This document shows positions 46,761 to 50,631 of a DNA stretch of 50,631 nt, piece by piece (position 1 is the first letter of the stretch; every line of letters starts with the position of its first letter). The notes beneath the pieces are model-generated. The model searched no databases and was not told where the DNA came from. It saw only the letters and a list, made by a program, of their open reading frames with translations. The stretch lies in NCBI RefSeq assembly GCF_000373745.1, contig NZ_KB892292.1:1-50631 (forward strand). The letters are read 5' to 3'. Source of the stretch: Oligella ureolytica DSM 18253 (lineage in GTDB: Bacteria; Pseudomonadota; Gammaproteobacteria; Burkholderiales; Burkholderiaceae_B). A program made the translations under genes and the position numbers.

Positions 46761-49254
46761 AGTTCATGCTCTGAATTTCTGTCTTAATCTGAATTGAGCC
46801 ATTTTCATTCCATATCTGCAATGGCAAACTAAAGCCATTAACAACCACTCTCACCCCTCGGCGTAGCACATCTATCGGTCTTCTTAGAGATAACTGAAGA
46901 TTGAAATCAAAGTCACCATTTAAGGTATTGTAGCGACTCTTCGGCTCTTTATTAACGAAAGAAAAATCCTCGCCCTCTAGGCTGAGACTATTAAAATAGA
47001 TCATTCCCTCATCTATTTCGGCTGCAAAATCAAAGCGTTTAAATGGACTATATTCTTGCTCATTAAACTCTACCTGCTGCCCACCGGTATCAAGGAGGTA
47101 ATCAATATCACCCAGCACACGATCAACAGCAAAGCCCTGCAAACGGCCATCGACCGCATTGAAGCTTACTTGGCCATTGAGGTTTTGCAATAGTTCTCTT
47201 TCGCTTAGTCCCTGAGAAACTAAGTTCAGATCAATATCTGCCCGTCCACTTAATAGGACACGTGCCTTAAGCGCTTCCATCAACGCCTGCATGTCTACAT
47301 CACTTAATTTCAGCTCAAGATTAACCGCACCGCTATCCAGCGACATGTTGCTGTTAGCATAAATTTGGCCTCCAAATAACTCGGCACGGAGCGATTGGAT
47401 TTTAATATCACTAGACGAGTTAAAGATAAGTGTCGTACCTAAATCCTTAAACTCTACTCCTCTATAACTCATCGAGCCAATATTAAACGTACCCACACCA
47501 CTTAAACGAGATAACAACTCTTGCTTTAAACTCAGATCACGTGATTTGACCTGCGATTTTTCAGTAGCTTTTACTTCGTCAGTTTTCGTTTCCACTTCGA
47601 CAGACGCCTCATCAGCATTGTCTGTCAAGAGCACTTCTTCCGCTAATGCGCCGTCATCTTCGTCCCTCGCCGCTTGCTCAGCCTGAACGCCTACAACATC
47701 ACTCTCACCATCAAGCATCAATGAAGTGAGTGGTAAGCTGGTATCAACCCCTAAAATTTGGTCCAGCGCCAGCGACTCAGCCTGCAAATCAAAATTAATT
47801 TGTGGCTTAGATAATCCCTCAAGCGTACCGCTCAAACTCATGCGCTCTGAATCCATCACCGCATCAGCATTAAAATCGATCAGAGCATTTTTCAAATCAC
47901 CGTTGATAGAAGCAATCACCGGCGCTTCCTGCACCATATCACCATCACTTAATCTGACTCGTCCGCTTAGTGCCGTGTAGCTAAACTCGCCATTTAACAA
48001 GTTGACTACTAGCGGAGAAGAAAAATCAACGTCGACGGTGCGATTAGCTACCGTTAAATACTGGCCACTGATTTTATTTTCACGTACTTTCAGGTTAGAT
48101 GCGACGCCACTGAAACCATCTAAAGATACATTTAAATCCATGCTTTCTTCACCGCGGAACTGCACAGTACCTGTTAAAGGATCTCCTGCTGCTTCAAACC
48201 CGGAAAGATTAAGATTAGGACTATTTAGCTGCCATGCAACTGAACGCTTTTCAAGGTCGGCAATCTCGCCCTTAAGTTCCAGATTTTGTGCCAATAACTG
48301 AGTGTCAACACGATTTAAGCCGATCTCACCTGCCTGCATTTGATAATTGATTTTTGCTAAGCGGGTATCCTGACTCAGCGCTGTCAAGCCAAGCAGAAAC
48401 TGTACTGACGTACTTCTTACATGACTGGCAAAATTATCAAGACTGAAGTTGCCACTAAGGCGACCCTGATCAACCTTATATCCCTGAACCTGCCCCTGCA
48501 ACACAGCTTCGAGACGTTCTGCTTGATAAATAGAAGCGTCAGGATCTAAACGAATCATGCCACGGACATTTAGCGCCGCATTATCATCGGGGTAGCGTGT
48601 ATCAACATTGGCGTTTAGTACTAAAGAAAAAGGCTCACCAAATGTAATCCGCCCGGTACGAAGACTCATGCTCTCAAGGCCTAGCTGACGCTTGCTGTCC
48701 AAATCCTCAATCAAGACAGTGCCTTCTTCTAACACTAAGCCGGCAATATCGATTTTAAACTCATTGGCAGCTAAACGATTTTCTGCCTCTTGACCCGCTT
48801 CAACCTCTGCCTGTTGACGGCGATGAGCGATATGCTCCGCATCAAAATCTAAAGGCAAAGCATAGAAGTCGTCGATATTCAAGCTACCATCGGGATAGCG
48901 GACAACATGCGTTTTAAACCCTTTGACATTGACATGGTCAACCAAAAACCGATCGAACAACAGAGGCCACAAGGCAACAGCAAAACGGATTTCCTTCATT
49001 GAACTAAACTCCTCTTCGGAGTTTTTATTTGATAACGTAACATCAGTCACTCTTAAACCAATACGTGGAAAAAGAGATAAATCAAGATCTCCGTTAATTT
49101 TTAAATCACGCTCATATCGCAGTTTAATTTCCTTAACCAAGCGGTCCTGATATACCTTTGGATCAAAATTAAGTACAAAAATCGCTCCGCCTACAACTGC
49201 TACCAGTAGTAGGATAACGAGCGCTAAACCACTGCGTTTAAGCCATTTGTTCAT
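46759..49254 (-). CDS. AsmA-family envelope protein
   Basis: The 831-residue protein has an N-terminal transmembrane anchor (about residues 9-28) and a long, beta-rich periplasmic part. YERDLKINGDLDLSLFPRIGLRVTDVTL near residue 47-74 and the C-terminal NLNGQVSFNAVDGRLQGFAVDRVL are the AsmA signature. A Glu/Asp/Val-rich low-complexity segment (about 525-570) breaks the middle. AsmA-type proteins are thought to help move phospholipids to the outer membrane. It is 37 nt after ychF on the same strand. Confidence 0.92.
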   Translation of the reverse strand: MNKWLKRSGLALVILLLVAVVGGAIFVLNFDPKVYQDRLVKEIKLRYERDLKINGDLDLSLFPRIGLRVTDVTLSNKNSEEEFSSMKEIRFAVALWPLLFDRFLVDHVNVKGFKTHVVRYPDGSLNIDDFYALPLDFDAEHIAHRRQQAEVEAGQEAENRLAANEFKIDIAGLVLEEGTVLIEDLDSKRQLGLESMSLRTGRITFGEPFSLVLNANVDTRYPDDNAALNVRGMIRLDPDASIYQAERLEAVLQGQVQGYKVDQGRLSGNFSLDNFASHVRSTSVQFLLGLTALSQDTRLAKINYQMQAGEIGLNRVDTQLLAQNLELKGEIADLEKRSVAWQLNSPNLNLSGFEAAGDPLTGTVQFRGEESMDLNVSLDGFSGVASNLKVRENKISGQYLTVANRTVDVDFSSPLVVNLLNGEFSYTALSGRVRLSDGDMVQEAPVIASINGDLKNALIDFNADAVMDSERMSLSGTLEGLSKPQINFDLQAESLALDQILGVDTSLPLTSLMLDGESDVVGVQAEQAARDEDDGALAEEVLLTDNADEASVEVETKTDEVKATEKSQVKSRDLSLKQELLSRLSGVGTFNIGSMSYRGVEFKDLGTTLIFNSSSDIKIQSLRAELFGGQIYANSNMSLDSGAVNLELKLSDVDMQALMEALKARVLLSGRADIDLNLVSQGLSERELLQNLNGQVSFNAVDGRLQGFAVDRVLGDIDYLLDTGGQQVEFNEQEYSPFKRFDFAAEIDEGMIYFNSLSLEGEDFSFVNKEPKSRYNTLNGDFDFNLQLSLRRPIDVLRRGVRVVVNGFSLPLQIWNENGSIQIKTEIQSMN

Positions 49255-49291
49255 TTTAAAAGCCGTTGATTTTGCAAATTTTTAAAACCGG

Positions 49292-50383
49292 TTAAACATT
49301 GAAAAGGAAGTTGATGACGTCGCCGTCATGCACTACATAGTCCTTGCCCTCAGCGCGCATCTTACCTGCCTCCTTGGCTCCCTGCTCACCTTTGTGGGCA
49401 ATAAAATCGTCATAAGCAATGGTTTGAGCTCGGATGAAACCACGCTCAAAGTCCGTGTGAATCACACCCGCAGCTTGTGGTGCCGTATCGCCGACACGAA
49501 TAGTCCAAGCTCTCACTTCCTTTACACCGGCAGTAAAGTATGTCTGTAAGCCTAATAGCTTATAAGCAGCGCGAATAACTCGATTAAGACCCGGTTCTTC
49601 CATACCCATATCCTCTAAGAAGACTAGTTTGTCCTCATCGTCAAGGTCAGCAATTTCAGCTTCAACTGCAGCGCAAACCGCGACAACCTCTGAATCTTCC
49701 TGTGCAGCATAATCCTCCACTGCTTTAAGATACGGGTTATCAGTAAAGCCGTCTTCTCGTACGTTAGCAACATACAGTACAGGTTTTGCAGTAATAAAAC
49801 TAAAGGTTTTAATTAATGCCATATCATCTTTGTCTAAACCCATGCTGCGAATGCTTTTAGCCTCATTAAGTACAGGCACGATGCGCTCTAATACAGCCGC
49901 TAGCTTTTGTGCGTCCTTGTCACCGGCACGTGCAGTGCGCTGGGCACGGTCTAACGCTCTCTCGGCAGAAGCTAAGTCAGCTAACGCTAACTCGGTATTG
50001 ATCACCTCGATATCTTCAATGGGATTGACACGACCTGATACGTGCACGACATTATCATCTTCAAAGCAACGCACCACATGGGTAATGGCATCCGTCTCGC
50101 GGATATTAGCTAAAAACTGGTTACCCAGTCCCTCACCCTTTGAAGCACCCGCTACTAGTCCGGCAATATCTACGAACTCAACAGTCGCCGGTAATACTCG
50201 CTGTGGTTTAACAATCTCAGACAAACTATCCAAACGCGGATCAGGTACCTCAACAATACCTACATTAGGTTCAATCGTACAGAAAGGATAGTTTTCAGCG
50301 GCAATACCAGCCTTGGTAAGCGCATTAAATAAAGTTGATTTGCCAACGTTCGGTAAACCGACAATACCACATTGAAGTGCCAT
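49292..50383 (-). CDS. ychF: Redox-regulated ATPase YchF (Obg-like)
   Basis: The 363-residue protein of the Obg/OLA1 group has G1 GLPNVGKST (9-17), the G3 region [20 protein letters not shown], a coiled-coil insertion and a C-terminal TGS domain ([16 protein letters not shown] ... [18 protein letters not shown]). The family prefers ATP to GTP; binds ribosomes. Normal length. Confidence 0.97.
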   Translation of the reverse strand: MALQCGIVGLPNVGKSTLFNALTKAGIAAENYPFCTIEPNVGIVEVPDPRLDSLSEIVKPQRVLPATVEFVDIAGLVAGASKGEGLGNQFLANIRETDAITHVVRCFEDDNVVHVSGRVNPIEDIEVINTELALADLASAERALDRAQRTARAGDKDAQKLAAVLERIVPVLNEAKSIRSMGLDKDDMALIKTFSFITAKPVLYVANVREDGFTDNPYLKAVEDYAAQEDSEVVAVCAAVEAEIADLDDEDKLVFLEDMGMEEPGLNRVIRAAYKLLGLQTYFTAGVKEVRAWTIRVGDTAPQAAGVIHTDFERGFIRAQTIAYDDFIAHKGEQGAKEAGKMRAEGKDYVVHDGDVINFLFNV

Positions 50384-50470
50384 ATTAATCCTGAAAATTA
50401 ATGAGAAAATATAAATAATAACCCGCTATTTTAACCATAAAATCAGCCATATATAGTTAAATAGCAGTTT

Positions 50471-50631
50471 TTGACATCCTCCCCGCCCTAAAGAACGGGG
50501 ATTCCTACGGCGTTCAGGCGACCATCGCCTGACTCGCTTCGGTGGGTTCTTGGCCCGACGCCCTTACCTACAGGCGAAGTCTCTGCACAAGCTAACCGGG
50601 CGTGTCCCGCCCTTAACACATTGATCGCGCC
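50471..50631 (-). mobile_element. Right end of a second IS605-type element
   Basis: On the minus strand the DNA after the tnpB stop forms CCCCG/CGGGG around a CCCTAAAGAA loop (read on plus at 50482-50500) and ends GAGGATGTCAA. TCAA at 50471-50474 is the right cleavage tetranucleotide in IS608-like elements, so I set the boundary there. The loop resembles the left-element hairpin at 189-208 (CCCTAAACAA). The element runs off the window. Confidence 0.75.
50488..50631 (-). CDS. tnpB: IS605-family TnpB (OMEGA nuclease) C-terminal 47 residues (5' part outside window)
   Basis: The frame is open from the window end to the TAG at 50488-50490. It begins GAINVLRAGHARLACAE, the C-terminal end of TnpB just after the zinc ribbon and the last RuvC acidic residue (in NAAxNIL form). 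The following GDGRLNAVGIPVL tail runs into the right-end hairpin, the usual layout in which the guide (omega) RNA overlaps the gene end. The catalytic and zinc residues are outside the window. Confidence 0.85.
   Translation of the reverse strand, partial: GAINVLRAGHARLACAETSPVGKGVGPRTHRSESGDGRLNAVGIPVL

Overview
The window looks like chromosomal DNA of a betaproteobacterium, most likely a moderate-GC member of the Burkholderiales/Alcaligenaceae (Oligella-like relatives are my guess, from protein flavour and base composition judged by eye). The taxonomic pointers are the ilvI-ilvH-ilvC next to psd-pssA cluster, dusB-fis-purH-ruvCAB, ribBA-ribH-nusB-thiL-pgpA-pncC, divergent ftsY / rsmD-coaD-fdx, the aat-bpt-pyrD group and a polyhydroxyalkanoate phasin. 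Almost everything is housekeeping. I see no CRISPR array, prophage or defence island, and no complete undescribed system.

Layout. 1-230: 3' end of an IS200/IS605 tnpA with its terminal hairpins. 305-492: tRNA-Pro(TGG) with promoter and terminator. 525-4143: pnp, rpsO, a BamE-like lipoprotein. 4120-10306: pssA and psd (phosphatidylethanolamine synthesis), a nitroreductase gene on the other strand, then ilvC, ilvH, ilvI (branched-chain amino acids) with a possible Val/Leu-rich leader peptide. 10696-16135: a FUSC membrane protein, then nudix-aat-bpt-pyrD. 16178-18667: a phasin with a strong promoter flanked by TGTTGC-type dyads, an IclR regulator and a MoCF-domain protein. 18818-22105: thioredoxin-like protein, RhlE helicase, zinc-finger protein, CtaG. 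22212-29208: dusB, fis, purH, ruvC, ruvA, ruvB and convergent recQ. 29308-31435: thiO-thiS-thiG. 31490-33036: an internally deleted Fic gene and a 1-Cys peroxiredoxin. 33263-37472: AEC transporter, groES-groEL under a CIRCE operator and an apparent sigma70/sigma32 promoter, pyrF. 37522-41817: riboflavin, thiamine and phospholipid genes on the minus strand. 42180-46683: MarR regulator, CYTH/CHAD-like protein, ftsY, rsmD, coaD, ferredoxin. 46759-50383: AsmA-family protein and ychF. 50471-50631: right end and 3' part of an IS605-type tnpB.

How genes work together: IlvI/IlvH/IlvC carry out consecutive branched-chain steps; PssA and Psd make phosphatidylserine and then phosphatidylethanolamine, while PgpA acts in the phosphatidylglycerol branch. 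Aat and Bpt attach destabilising N-terminal residues for N-end-rule degradation. RuvABC and RecQ process recombination intermediates. ThiO/ThiS/ThiG make the thiazole of thiamine and ThiL activates thiamine phosphate. RibBA (with a GTP cyclohydrolase II domain that looks inactive) and RibH supply riboflavin precursors. The most interesting non-housekeeping signals are the phasin operator architecture, the Fic remnant that kept its inhibitory motif but lost its catalytic core, and the same-orientation IS605-type ends that bracket the window.
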